Positions 22,759-34,820 of a stretch of DNA of 64,000 nt are shown here, piece after piece. The notes beneath the pieces were generated by a model, which worked only from the letters and a program-made list of their open reading frames with translations, did no database searches and was not told the DNA's origin. The stretch comes from Zhengitettix transpicula (Eukaryota; Arthropoda; Insecta; Orthoptera; Tetrigidae), in assembly GCA_037074705.1 (NCBI GenBank), contig CM073591.1, forward strand, positions 40,156,587 to 40,220,586. The letters are read 5' to 3'. Numbering within the stretch: position 1 is the stretch's first letter; the number at the start of each line of letters is the position of its first letter. A program made the translations under genes and the position numbers.

Positions 22759-25537
22759 AAATAAAAAAACTTGACGGAATCAAATTCCGCTGTCAAAAAG
22801 TGAAAATGTTTCAGTTAAATAATTACAGTCACAACAACAACAATAATGTGAAACATGTAATGAAAACAAATTTGTTTCTTCAACGACTTCGTGAATATTT
22901 TATTTCATAAGATAAATACGTATAAAATTCAAGAACACTTTGATGCAGTTAGGAAATGAAAATAAACGATAGTTACATGCAGTACATTATTTACAATCGT
23001 TCTAGAAATATATATATATTTATAATAACATGAGTGTTCCTGCCATTAAAACTAATCTTTGACAAATATCCAGAAATATAATTAATAATTACTTTACCTT
23101 TTTTTCTAAAACTCTAATGATGTGGTTGCTGAATAATTTATTATAAGTACTGAGGAAAGTATAGTTTTGACATTATAATTACAACAACTGACAGTGATGT
23201 TCTTGTATAGTACATACAGTGTAATTAATATTCAATTTTATTTTGTCGTAAGCAGGATACATTCTGAAGTAATGAATGCATTGATATAATTTATATAAAG
23301 TTGGGAATGATACACTGGTCATCGACTTTTGCTTAATTTTTTGAATAAATCATATGGAGCTATATCGTTGCCAAAATGTCTTCAAACACTTAAGTGACCC
23401 TAATATTGATGCAGAGATTTTTAGTGTTTGACGCTAGGTCTTTGGGAATGAAAATAAAAGACGTAAATTAGCCGTTTCGTGAATCATTGCACACATCTGG
23501 TCTGTAGCGATTAAATTTCGAGGCCTGTTAATTTCAGAACGACTTCCCGCACTTCTCTCGTTACCGTCGTTTATCATCGTGCCGAGGTGATTTAGTCTTG
23601 AGAGTTCCGTGTGTTACAAGCATACACGCACATGTGTGTGCCGAGGATTGTAAAACTCGACATGAAGATGTAAATAAACATAGCGACGACCCACATCTTC
23701 GCCCGAAGCTCCTCACCAAACACGTGTATTTATTTTCCTTGCGTCTTGTACAACATTTCTTTTTTTCCCGAATCCCCATAACCGGCTTCTTTTCACCCGA
23801 ATCTCTGCGCGTCATAAAAAGGCTATTAAGCACCGTACTTGACAATTATACAAGTACACTGTGACTCAAAGAGTAATTATGTTACTTAATGCTAAAAAAT
23901 AAAAGTTCGCCCAACAAAGTATGCTTCAATATAGTTACGACTGGAGAGTACCTTTTTTGTAATATTGATTCTGTTGTTCGGCCATTCGCCGACATACATG
24001 AATATGGAGGTTAGCAGTCTTACAAAAATTCCAAAGAAGTGTAACAAAAATACAGAGAGTTGTCCATAAAGCCTCTAAAAATTGAGTAGACTACCGAGAA
24101 AAGGTGTGACTTAAATCGAAGTTCAATAACCTTGAAAGGAGTGTAGTTGACACCTAGTGTAATACAGACGAATGTGGAGCATAAGCAATAAATGAACAGG
24201 GGCAGGTGAAGTGGAATAGAAAAATTAGGGGGGGGGCAATTAGTAAATAAACCTGTTACGGAAAATGGAGGTCGAGTTGTAAGAAGTCAAAAAATAAGCT
24301 GAGAAAAATGAAAGAGAAATGGATAAAGCAAGTTGCAAATTTGGAGAAAAGGTTCTCAACGATATTAGAAACTAAATTAGTTCGATAAAAATGGGATTAA
24401 AAGGCGAAATGTAATTTGTCGGTGGTTCTGAAGGGAAAAATAAAGATGAATATTATCAATAAAATATTAGGTTAACCAATGATGGATAAGTTATTAAGAG
24501 ATAAATGACAGAAAATGAGAACAACTTGGATTGCAGCACGTTGAACGGAATAGAATCAAATATACCACGGAGAAAAAAAAATCTATCAAGCAACTACATA
24601 TAATACGAAAAATAACAAGAAAAGCAATAGCTGATAGTGGAATCAGGGGAAACTGGTTTTCCTTTGAAGGCAAATGAAAATGCGTTAATGTCTTGTGGAA
24701 TCTTCGGTAGTCTGATAATAAATTGAAAATAAATTGCACGAAAGATTTATATAAATAAAGTAATACATTGGCTGCAATCGAGAAATTTTAGTTTATTTTT
24801 ACGTTTCATGCATTAGATGATCCGAAAAATATTAAATCTAAATTCTTGTTTGTTCGAAAGGCTAACTTTGTTCACTTTTATGAAAAAACGTTATTATAAA
24901 GAGGATTTAGAAGGTTATACGCGATATCAAACTGATATCTGGTGACAAAATAGCTGAAGCTCCCAAATCTAGAATATAACCTACTTTTCAGAATAAAACA
25001 GATGATAAATATTTAGTTTTCCATAGAGCTGTAAAAAGGATTTTAGCGATATGAGATTGACACAAAGCTGCTTATTTACATTTCCTTAGGCAGAGATTAT
25101 ATTCCCTTCACAGAGACGAAAAACTACTGGAGTGATGTTTCACAGCGGCAATTTAGCATAATACCTGTCTAAATTTGTCATAAACTCTTGAAAGATTTCA
25201 AACTTAAAAATTCATTCTATTTAATTTACTTTTAATTTTACTGGGAATATATTTTGGAAGAAAAATATATTTGTTGATAAGAGTACAACAGAAGAATGTC
25301 GTGCAATAATGATCTAAGGTCGAAACGACAAAAAGTATTAAATAAACCAAAAATTGTTACTGGAGCAATTTCGGAGTTAAAGAAATAAGATAGATCGAAG
25401 TATAGATTACAGCCAAATATTTGTGCCAAAAAGCAAACGTAACGATAAAAAACTGTGTTCAATGATTTTATCCCTGTATGAAAAATATACTTAAAGGAAT
25501 TTGTATGGAATTAAACAATAGAGTAGAACTGACTGAA

Positions 25538-25542
<5 letters not shown>
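22759..25542. other. Gene-free; GC-richer patch then purine-rich tract
   Basis: The segment 23500-23830 is GC-richer, with complementary short frames on both strands (23561-23845 minus, 23598-23864 plus) that match nothing known. From about 24000 to 24740 the plus strand is markedly purine-rich, including a G9 run near 24230. Confidence 0.4.

Positions 25543-25579
<37 letters not shown>
25543..25579. repeat. (TA)n microsatellite
   Basis: A 37-bp TA dinucleotide run, 27 bp left of the Helitron-like element. Confidence 0.95.
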
Positions 25580-25584
<5 letters not shown>

Positions 25585-25606
25585 CGTATACTTCTTTTTT
25601 TTATTA

Positions 25607-26338
25607 CTAGCTGGGGTGCCCGGCGTATCCCGAGATGCCACTTATCCATAACCCCCGATTTGACTCCAATTTAGGTATCTTTTAAGTTATTTTTATGTAA
25701 CGCAACTCGACCTCCATCATTAAATGTGTTGTCGGCCGGTTACATTGTTTGAATATTTCCCCCCCCCCACCCCTATGTGTGCTTAGCTCTCATGCCGAAA
25801 GGGGTTGAAATTTTACAAAAACCATTATAAACGTCATTGACCTCAAGAATTATTTATTCCACGCAAATATAGACTATTTAACCTGTTAGAAAAATTATAC
25901 CCCCGTGTAGCCGCGCCCCTGGGGGTTAAATGGCGAATTGAATGCCGTCATTAAACTCAACTACATGCATAAAACTGGATTTGACTCCAATCTTGATTGT
26001 ATTAGCGTTATTTTCTTGTAATACGCGTCCACCACCAACCCTAAGGGTTCTCCGTTCCGATGATGTAAGGGGTTGAAATTGTAATCAGATAACATCGGTA
26101 GTAACACTATGAATATCTTTGACCCTTAAAAATATTTATACGACTGAAATATCGACTGTTTTAGCATGTTTAAATCTTTCCACCCCCGTCCACCCCCGCT
26201 TCTGGAGGTGGTAGACGCGTCTCACCCCGACAGTGTTTGTTTCCTGGTCGCAAAGAATATGTGTACGAAATTTGGTGCAATTTTCTCGACTGGTGTAGAT
26301 TTGTATATATATAAACAAACACTGCTTTATTTATTAGA
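25607..26338 (-). mobile_element. Non-autonomous Helitron-like element with internal duplication
   Basis: On the minus strand the 5' end is TCTAATAAATAAAGCAGTG (26338 downward) and the 3' end is GGGATACGCCGGGC then ACCCCAG and CTAG at 25610-25607, followed by T. The inner block (GATTTGACTCCAAT..., then CCACCCC..., then GGGGTTGAAATT) occurs twice, at about 25650-25830 and 25975-26080, so the element holds a tandem-like internal duplication. A frame at 26166-26396 is a chance product. No Rep/helicase is present. Confidence 0.75.
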
Positions 26339-27786
26339 TTTCATTCAATCATTTTTGCCTATCTCTTATGTAGTTAATGAACAGTGGAATGAATGAGTCT
26401 TCCTTCACGTCTCCTATCTATGAAGATGTAGACCGTAGTGTAGTCCCCAGCGTTGCCCAAACAACAATTCCTTCCCGCGTTAGTACTAGAATTGCCACAG
26501 TGCTTGAGCCGTGCATTAGGATGAAGGTTAGTATTAATTGTCCCAAGTCCTTGGAGTAGAGATTACCTGCACTTAATCTCGCCACGGGCCAAAGGATGCC
26601 GCCTTGTCTTCTTCTTCTTCAAGGCGCCAAACAATGCTTAATTAAATATACTGAAGGCTTTCCCCGCGTCAACGTTACAAAGTACTTCTGTGCAGCTAAA
26701 AGGGAAATAAGGTCACGACAGGTTCACGGGGTCTAAAAGTCATCTCTCCGGTCGAGTCATTGCCGGAGATTCTCTCTACTTGGCTGCTCCGAGTGCGCGC
26801 AAATGAAAATTCTGTAATTCTTTTGAGGAGGAGTATTTTCACTTCATTACGGTTATTCACCCACCAGTTTGTTTATTTTAATAATATTTATTCTTATATA
26901 TCGTATATATTAATCGTACACGGTTAACGAAATCCTCCAATCCAACTTGGCAAAACTGAACTGGACCGTTGTTGTGATGCGAAAAGGGCTACTTGGCGGT
27001 GGATTTCATCAATGATTTCTTAAGTACTTCCCTCAACCGGTTATCTCCAACGTTGTGTTGACATGGACATGAATGCTTTGAAAACATTTTGAGATAGTCG
27101 TAACTAACAATGAGCCCATCTTGCACACGGTAATGGCCTATGGTGCCCGCTTCTTCACGTCAAGATTTTCTTCAGACATAAAGATTTGTGTATGGTGTCT
27201 ACTATTAATAGTATCGGGCTTGTGCCTATTTCTTTCTTTAACGCGCTATTAATAACTCAATGTTAAAGCATCAAATTCTTCGAAGTAATACTTTTTAGAA
27301 CATTATATTCTCGCCAACGCTTGACAACAAAAATTTTGGAAAATAGATTTGCAAATAAAAGTAAATCTGAAAGGTTGAAACTCAAGATTTAGCTTTTTCA
27401 AATGGTGGATGACAATTTAAGTGATTTTTGGCTTCTGAAAAAAAATTATCAGCCAGTTGGCCGTAAATTGACGACAATTCTTTCCTAAGAAATAAAAAAC
27501 ATGTTTCAGAACGTTCATCGGATAGTCTCAATATCACGCAAGGCAGTTAAACGTTGTTAAAAATACTACTGAAGCTACATATAAAGTTTAATCGAAATAG
27601 GTACGACAGTTTACTAGAGGAACGTCCGCCATTTTGTCTCAAGATGGCAGGTAGCTGTGAAACATCGCCTAGAAACTTATCACGACTCTGTAGAACAAAG
27701 AAATAAAGCTTCATCGAAATCGGTCTGACCGTTTGCTTGTAAAATACGAGCAAAGCCAATGTGAAATGATCTTATATTACATATTT
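26339..27786. other. No gene recognised; GC-richer island at 26390-26860
   Basis: The segment 26390-26860 is among the longest GC-richer unique stretches of the window but contains only short frames (for example 26377-26559). It could hold an exon or a regulatory element; the sequence alone does not decide. Confidence 0.4.
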
Positions 27787-27906
27787 TTCTAATAATAATA
27801 AAAATAGCCAAATACAGACAAAAGAAATGGTAATATAAATACCACACAACATTTCTGGGATCCTTGTTCCTTTCTTCGTGTTCTAAGAAAAGCCTAGAGC
27901 GACACA
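27787..27906. mobile_element. Half foldback element, family A
   Basis: AATAATAATAAAAATAGCC then AAATACAGAC...AATACCACACAACATTTC matches the left arm of family A. On the minus strand a decayed core reads CACGAAGAAAGGAAC...CAGAAATGTTGTG at 27879-27844. The mirrored right arm is missing. Confidence 0.6.
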
Positions 27907-28384
27907 ACTGCACTAGTCAGTTGACAAAACTCAAAAGCCTATTTTTACATAAGTTTTACTGAAACGTAAAGATATACTAAAAATCAAGTACTATTTTATT
28001 ATTATAGAAAAATACTATTTTATTCATATCTTAATGTTTATCGAATTTCTAGTAAGTCCCATGAACAAATTAGTGGTTCTTAAAGTAATAATAATGTAAA
28101 AGCGGAAATTTTTAAATATGATTCTTTCCTAATTTTTAAGGAATTTCGATTTATATTTAAATAATTTCATAGAAATGCTAAATTCTAGAAATTAATACAT
28201 TTATGCTATTAATTATGCGTTTTAAATATTTAAAATCATTTTATTTTAAACTAATAAACCGTTGGAGCATTATCTTATATATGAATAGGTAATACTGGCT
28301 ATTTACAGATATATTTTATTATTCGTTACAATTATGATGAATAATAATTAATTCTGACTTAATTCTACATCTCAGATTCGTTTA
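27907..28384. other. AT-rich stretch; may include LINE 3' UTR debris
   Basis: Very AT-rich. The part near 28260-28384 lies where the 3' UTR of the following minus-strand LINE fragment would be, and shares weak similarity with 19160-19240. Confidence 0.4.
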
Positions 28385-28560
28385 TAATTCCTTCTTCTGA
28401 ATACAAGGATAGGCTAAGGAGAATTGAAGTTAGCTCAGCTTTAAATTGACTTCGGGTAATAGATAATTATTTAATTCTATTTGGCAGTTTGTTAAAGATA
28501 AAAATGTCTGAATAAATGACACCATTCTGTGCTATTAACAACGATTTCCTTTTTTGTATA
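28385..28560 (-). pseudogene. LINE ORF2 C-terminal fragment
   Basis: The minus strand reads GVIYSDIFIFNKLPNRIK, a stop, then LSITRSQFKAELTSILL and ending LYSEE (28523 to about 28390). This is the same C-terminal pattern as at 19003-19400, with the F-N-K-L-P core intact and the later F-K-x-x-L and Y-S-x-E-E parts still legible. It lacks the rest of the element. It belongs to a jockey/CR1-like clade by this motif; the exact clade is not determinable by eye. Confidence 0.8.
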
Positions 28561-29253
28561 GATTATGTTTGCTTCATGTGTGAAGTCATGAAAATTAATT
28601 GTTCGTTAATAGGAGAAGTTCTTTTCATTGTAATTATTTGCAGTTCTCTCAATCATTTTGCAATTGCACCTAAAGTGCAGCTTCCCAGCTATTCTCGTAA
28701 GCAGCCTCTAGTTTCACCATTACTAATTCAGTGCCGGATACCTAGCGAGAAGGAATGATGATACACAATAAATAAAACTGTTACGAACAGTGTTGATCAA
28801 AGCCTGGTTCGTAATTACCCGCGCTAATGATGTTTGTGCTTCTCCTTTGAAGTTCGGTTCCGCTAATAAAGATTTCAAGCGTATAAGAGGCTGAGTAGTC
28901 CCGTCAATATATTTAGCGCATTGCGATATTCTCATTATATTTTTACATTTAGTATTTGAAAATTTGAAAGTTACTAGAATTACGTGAGTCAGAAACTTTT
29001 TCTGTTCAGTTTCCTAATTTTTAAATAAGAAAATTGTTTCGTAGCTGTCCCTTTAACCATGATTGACATAAAATTATAATTTTTTTAAAAAAATTTGTAT
29101 CCCAGACATATACTATCATATTGTCGGAGATAAGGTTAGAGAAACAGAGTTAGGATTTTTTAGGAGCCAAGTATTTTGAGAATAATTTCCACAGGGCTTC
29201 TGAACAAGTCTTGCTGTCGTAAACGTCACTGTCCAGGATTCAGCGTTTTTCTA
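28561..29253. other. No gene recognised
   Basis: Frames at 28516-28758 and 28723-28935 lie on opposite strands without family resemblance. The rest is AT-rich. Confidence 0.45.
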
Positions 29254-29955
29254 TCTATATAATAAAAAGGAATGTATATTTGTATGTATGTATGTGTTTA
29301 CGTTTGTCTCTATACAAATTTAAACGCGTGGACAGATGGAAACAAAAATTGGTACACATATTCTTCTAAACACGAAAAACGGTATTGTGGGGGTGAGAAA
29401 CCGCTAGCATAAATGTGGAAAGAATTATAATTGAAAAACATGATAATTTTGGGTTGCGCGTCAAGAGACCGTGACGTCACGCGAGACACGTTACTACGCG
29501 ACGAACAAAGGAAATAGTTCTTTTTTCCGTAATGAAATAAAGCATAAATATTTTTATTGAATAAAAAGTATAATTTTATCGAGTAATACTCCATAGAATG
29601 ATAATATAAAAATATACTAAATACGTACTTTACGATACTTGCTGAAATTGTATGTTAATTTTCGTGCTGTATTAGTGACTCCAATATGGCGACCATTTGT
29701 CATCAATTTAATCTTTCGTAATGTCTGAAGACTGAGAGACAATTACATCCTGCAATACTCAAAGAGTATATTTAAGTATTCTATTCGTAAAGAAATTCTG
29801 AGGTATGTTTGTTGGGACCGATGAAAAAAAATTCAATGTACGGGGAACAGTTAGATTTAGGTTAAATCACTTCTTGACTAAAAATTAATATGGAATTAAA
29901 TATTTTTTCGGGTTTATGTAAATAAGTACACGGGCAACGCCGGGCACCCAGCTAG
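29254..29955 (+). mobile_element. Non-autonomous Helitron-like element
   Basis: The 5' end reads A then TCTATATAATAAAAAGGAATG followed by a TGTATGTATG run. The 3' end reads ACGGGCAACGCCGGGC then ACCCAG and CTAG at 29952-29955, followed by T. These termini match the TC...hairpin-CTAG structure and A|T target of Helitrons. The interior shares the ACACATATTC / CACG region in general form with the other copies but differs elsewhere (a GACGTCACGCGAG segment near 29473), so it is a separate subfamily. The minus-strand frame at 29310-29594 is not supported. Confidence 0.75.
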
Positions 29956-31096
29956 TAAGAAATAAAGTCGATACTTTTCCCTGGACGTCAGGCCCAGCGA
30001 GTGGCTATAACTTCAGCGTCGTCAGACTGTCTGGAATAAAATCTGGAAACCATTGAACTCTCTCAGCACATTTCATTTGAATCCGTCTGACTGAACTGCA
30101 TTGACAGTGGTTCCGTATGAAGAATTTTACGCCAGGAAAACGAACGGCAATGCAGCAAGTTTCTTCCAAGCGATCTGGTCTGCATTGGTATTTCGCTCTT
30201 CACGTCCAGAAAGAGACGAATTTCGTTCTGACCTATTGTGTAATAGTGACTTTGGCAATCTGTAGTAAAGTGCCCTTCACTCGTGATGAAAAGGCACATC
30301 TGATAGGAAACCTGGGAATCTTGAAACAAATTTCTAAAGTGAATTAAATTTTACATTTCAGGAATTTTAAAAATATCTTTTACGAAATGCGACGATCATT
30401 TCAACTCTGAACACTTTATTTTTACTTATATATTTAACTTATACTGGGCCATTTTTAATTTGCTTCCTTTGTCGTTAATTAACCTGGCCTTTCACACCGT
30501 AGGTTCCAGTTTAAGTTTTACACAAGTTCCCCTTCCTCACATTAACAGCGTCCTTTGTCTTTTCTTTAGCTCTCTTCCTGTCCTCGTCACCAAGTCTGTA
30601 TGGAGAGCTTTTATTCTCACAATTCTCGAAAGCCTAGTCATGGAACAATATGAAAATTTATAAGGCTGGAACATTAACTGTGTAATACCATATGATTTTG
30701 CAATCCTAAAAAAAACAATAATAATAATGCTTTTAGAATAACACGGCCAGACTTTAATATTCAATCGATCAATTCGCGGACAGTTAGCACAACAACAAGT
30801 TATTGCCTTAGCAGTCAAGGAAACATAAAACAGAAATGTAAAAGGAATTTCCACCGCCTGTCGTCATGCCGTTAACTCTATTAATTGCCTTCTTTTAAAA
30901 AATATTTTAAAGTCTTAAGTACGGTGTTTAGGGGGAGGATGTAGATGGTACTTTCTCTAGAGTGTTCAGACCTATCTACAAACCTTTTGTATTTATTCTG
31001 TCAGTTATGCAGCATTAAATTTTCCTCTCAACAATATAGAATAAGTCAGTATTCTAAGTTATTAAAGAATACAAGTTTAATTTAACGTCTGTTTTG
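29956..31096. other. No gene recognised
   Basis: A GC-richer patch at about 29960-30330 carries frames on both strands (30063-30329 minus, 30117-30347 plus). Another pair overlaps at 30460-30854. None looks like a known domain. Confidence 0.4.
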
Positions 31097-31404
31097 AATT
31101 AATAAAACAATTGATGATCTTATAAGGACTCTTTTTATTTATTATTATGACGACGTTTCGATACCTTTTAGTATCTTCTTCAGGTATTTTCCAAATTAAC
31201 TCAGTCTTTTCTTCAATCTTGTTAGCGTTAAGTGAATAGTGTGCCTCTGACTTTTGTGTGAATTTAATAACTTGTTTAGTTTAGTTGTGATAGGTTGTTT
31301 TGTTAATTTGGAAAATACCTGAAGAAGATACTAAAAGGTATCGAAACGTCGTCATAATAAAAATTAAAAGTGTCCGTATAAGGTCATCGATTGTCTCATT
31401 ATTA
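31097..31404. mobile_element. Foldback element with paired hammerhead-like motifs, family C
   Basis: Two arms of about 100 bp (31097-31200 and 31302-31404) are inverted copies around a 101-bp spacer. Each arm carries the same motif, at 31319-31353 on plus and 31149-31183 on minus: CTGAAGA, one extra A, a perfect GATAC/GTATC stem closed by TAAAAG, then GAAAC, loop GTC, and GTC. This fits the hammerhead layout CUGANGA-stem II-GAAA-short stem III-GUC as described for Penelope-like elements, apart from the extra A and a weak stem I. Penelope-like elements are known for terminal repeats in inverted order, so this may be a minimal derivative. Cleavage activity is not shown. Confidence 0.65.
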
Positions 31405-31844
31405 AAGAATAAATCAACTATAATATTTTACTGCAATGATATATTGCCAATTAAGTCAGGAAAAATTATTAATCAATTAAAATTTTATGTCAAATAATTA
31501 ATTTATAAATGGTCGAATAATGTTTAGATACGATTTTATAATATTTTAGAATAATAACACTGCCGACCCTGAGACGTCCGTCCACCTCTTCCAAGCAAAG
31601 GTATGAGGTAATTAACCCATTGTTCTTGGAGTAGACGTTGTAAAATGGAAAACGCTGTATTATTTTACACTTTTATACGAGGGAATGATATTTGGAATTT
31701 TTTAAATGGAGCATTAAATAGAAGCTGATACGGATTGTAGGTATTATGCTGTTAACTATAAAACGCAATTAATGAGGAAAAAAGATATTACTTTTAGGTT
31801 ACAGCACTAAAGTTTACTCATTCATTGTATACAAAATTATTAGA
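31405..31844. other. AT-rich spacer
   Basis: No gene or repeat recognised. Confidence 0.5.
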
Positions 31845-31965
31845 AATTGTCGTGGAACAGAACGAAACGTCGTTGTTAATTTAATATATATTTTTTTTGC
31901 AATAAACATTATAATTACTTTTCTGACTAAAGGGAATTTATTTATTTATATTTTGACTCGATTTA
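31845..31965 (+). mobile_element. Half foldback element, family B
   Basis: GAACGAAACGTCGTTG at 31860-31875 is followed by TTAATTTAATATATA, GCAATAAACATTATAATTAC and TCTGACTAAAGG. This matches the right arm of the elements at 8574-8880 and 33385-33836. The CTGAAGA half and the mirrored arm are missing. Confidence 0.55.
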
Positions 31966-33384
31966 TCCGATAACATGCACTCTTTTCCGAGGTACCAAGA
32001 AACATGTCAGCTACCAGCTTCTTCAAGGAGTGCAGTAGTTTTGGGAGATGACTGAAGAATACTTAACTCATTTTCGCCATTTTTAGACTTAACAACTCAT
32101 TCCCTGTGATATATGATAGAAGTGAGGGGCTTGTTTTTTTACATGCGAAAATTGCAAGTCGGAAAATAACTGACGGATGTGACGTTTGGAATAGTTACGA
32201 TGCTTTGAAGAACTTTAGCATTCTGCTTTCGTAGTTTGCTGGAAACGGTTTTCTGACCTTTCGTAGATATCGTCTACCACAGACGAAAGTGAGAGAGTGG
32301 ATGAAAGACGAAAAAATTCCTACGTTTTGACCTAAACAAAGTTCTGTTCTCCTTCGTGGCGGATAAGTTAAGAATCAGAGGCAATTCCAAAAAGTACGCT
32401 TTAGCGTCTGTCAGTGCCTCTACAAGAGTCGCCACATCGTTATTATCAAAGATTGCCGAATTTGAGCTTGAAAACAAAGTTATTTTAGAAAATAGGTGAC
32501 AATTTGGTATACCCTTGTAGTTTTATGTAGAAGCCATGAGTTGCAATAAATATCTAGGTTTAAGAAAGAATTAAGATAGAAGCAGACGTAATTAGTCCTT
32601 GAAGGATATGACCGGTTTCGCGTCTGTAACATAATGTGGAAAAAGGCAATTAATGATTGTGTGTTTATTGCTTTATGAACCTCCTTGAAACTTTTGCAGA
32701 AGTCTTCATAAATCGATTCGAGTCGTAAAAACGATACTTTCTCTTATGAAACACTCGCCAAGTCCAACAGTGATTTAAATGTCATTTATTACACGGTGTT
32801 TACCTGAATCTGTGAACTACTATTTTTAATTTTATGAAGGATACATGTACAGTTTTTAAATTCATTAATATCTTACGAATAAAATTTTTGTGCAATTTAA
32901 TTTTTCTGGTGGATATTATTTCCCAGCATTCCCCAAAAATACAAGTAAATCTTTCAGTACGAAAACACAAAGAATCAGATCTATCAGAAATTGTTAATTT
33001 ATTACGAAATAATTTATTATGTTTGTTGTGACATTTTATATGTGAAGAGATTACATTTTTCTGCATTACATATAAGGAATGTAAAATTTGAGAAGACAGA
33101 AGGGCACGAAAATATATAAAAATACTCTATACAGGAGAAAGAATAATTGGAAAACTCGAACAAAGGAAAAGTGAAACATGTAAGACGGTACGAAAGAAAC
33201 GAAATTGAGTATTTGAACAAGAGGAAGGAGTAATGCGTAGATTGTAACAGAAATGGCAATATGGGTAGAAGTTCGTAAATCATCATAACGTTGAATTACG
33301 ACTGGGAAAAAAACATTAAAATGGACGTCTTCTGTATCAACTTTGTTTGCGTGTAAAGCTCCATTAAATATATAAAATCAATTT
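31966..33384. other. Gene-free; purine-rich tract at 33080-33250
   Basis: Short frames only. The segment 33080-33250 has strongly purine-biased plus-strand sequence. A small TCCTTGAAGGA palindrome lies near 32597. Confidence 0.45.
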
Positions 33385-33836
33385 ATATTTAAATTTGTTC
33401 CGTATATTATTTGTGTTAAAAGTTACTGTTTAAATAAATATTACGCCAAAATTATTTTTACGACTTTTCGTCATCTTTTAGGACCTTTTCAGGTTGAATG
33501 GTTTCTAATAAATTTTGTAAATAATTCCTGCATAATATTTAGAGGTAAGGTTCTGCTGAATAGCCTCTTACATCCGAAAAAACATTAATTATATACATAA
33601 TTACTACAATGAAATGCAAAATTAATTTTTATAAATAATAAACATTATAATTTTCTGACTCGAGGTCGTATATTCATTTATCCAATTATTTTTTTAGCAA
33701 ATAAAACGCATGAATTATTAAATACTGTCCAACCTGAAGAGAACCTAAAAGAGGATGAAATGTCGTAAAATTAATTTTTGTTAATAAGCATTGTATTTTT
33801 TTGACTCATGCTCGTATATGTATTTATTTAAATTTT
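33385..33836. mobile_element. Composite foldback element, family B
   Basis: The left arm has on minus CTGAAAAGGTCC...GACGAAAAGTCGTA (33492-33459). The right arm has on plus CTGAAGAGAACC...GATGAAATGTCGTA (33734-33767), each followed by the same AT-rich arm (AAATTAATTTTTGTTAATAAGC type). A third copy of the arm alone lies at about 33620-33690 (TAATTTTTATAAATAATAAAC then TCTGACTCGAGG). The core motifs are decayed versions of the hammerhead-like one. Confidence 0.6.
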
Positions 33837-34645
33837 TGTAAAAAGGTTATTGTTGTCCATTATGAGCGAAGAAATGTCGCTCGGGAGGATTGTTTCGGTT
33901 TTTCCATGATTGCGTTGGTCCGTGGTTATCCAAGTTCCGCCAAGCTCACACTGGTGATGCATGCAGTCGATATCTTCTAGGAAACATTGTCTTCCGTGAT
34001 TCACTTACACGATGCACTCACATGTGACAAGGAGGCAATGAAAGAATAATGATACTTCTTACAAGGAAGTTAGAAATATGATGGCTGGAGCAATGGAATT
34101 GTATATACATGAGTGAAAATCAAAATGGAAAACGGGGGGAAATTGTTCCTCAGCCAGGACGAAGGCATCGGAGAGAGTTGTAAAGTTATATAAATTGGAG
34201 TGACCATGTTAAAATTGTTACTGGATCATTTTTAAATTAACGTTAATTGTTTTTTAAATTTTAAAAGTGATTTGGAAAAGTATAAAAATACTTACAGTAA
34301 CACTTCCGTATAGGCCTCGCTTGTATAATTACTTTTCACTGGTTCTGGTTCTTTGATTCTTCATCCGCCAAATCCGAACTTGACATGAGAGACTCAACCA
34401 CGCTCACATACTGCTTCAAACCAGTCAAACAAACTGGAAAATCTACGAAAAGAAAAAGAAAAGCGATACGCAATAATTGTTACGCCAGATCCCCGAGGTT
34501 CTGCCATTTACGAAGTCCTCTGTGGTTAGGAACTCGTTAAGTTTAAGCGAGTAAAAAAAAGCCTATTAGTTAACGTCTGTGTGTGGCCTTGACCCAGTAG
34601 CTTCTGCTCTTCTCCTCCACAAATCCTAGCAGCGGGACGTAGAAA
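33837..34645. other. No gene recognised
   Basis: Unique, moderately AT-rich sequence with no convincing frame. Confidence 0.5.
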
Positions 34646-34820
34646 CCTCACAGAAGCAATTAGTGTCGTGGTTAAGTGGTCGGTACCGTCTCCACCTGCC
34701 ACAGAAATGCGCTTCGTCGGAATTCCACGTGCTTCTCGTATTTTACTAATGCATTCTTGGAGGTTTTCTTCTGTTACGTCCACGTGTTGACTCTTTATTT
34801 TATTATTATTTTATTTTTTT
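34646..34820 (+). mobile_element. Possible tRNA-derived SINE remnant
   Basis: GTCGTGGTTAAGTGGTC at about 34665 resembles a Pol III A box, and CGTCGGAATTCC at about 34714 resembles a B box, with spacing close to that in tRNA genes. Downstream lies a unique body and an AT-rich end (TTTATTTTATTATTATTTTA). No second copy is in the window and no target duplication is evident. The minus-strand frame at 34526-34783 covers the same bases and is probably incidental. Confidence 0.35.

Noticed and set aside
34526..34783. Minus-strand frame with a GGDGTDHL string
   Set aside because: It overlaps the tRNA-like SINE candidate and fits no domain beyond a short coincidence.
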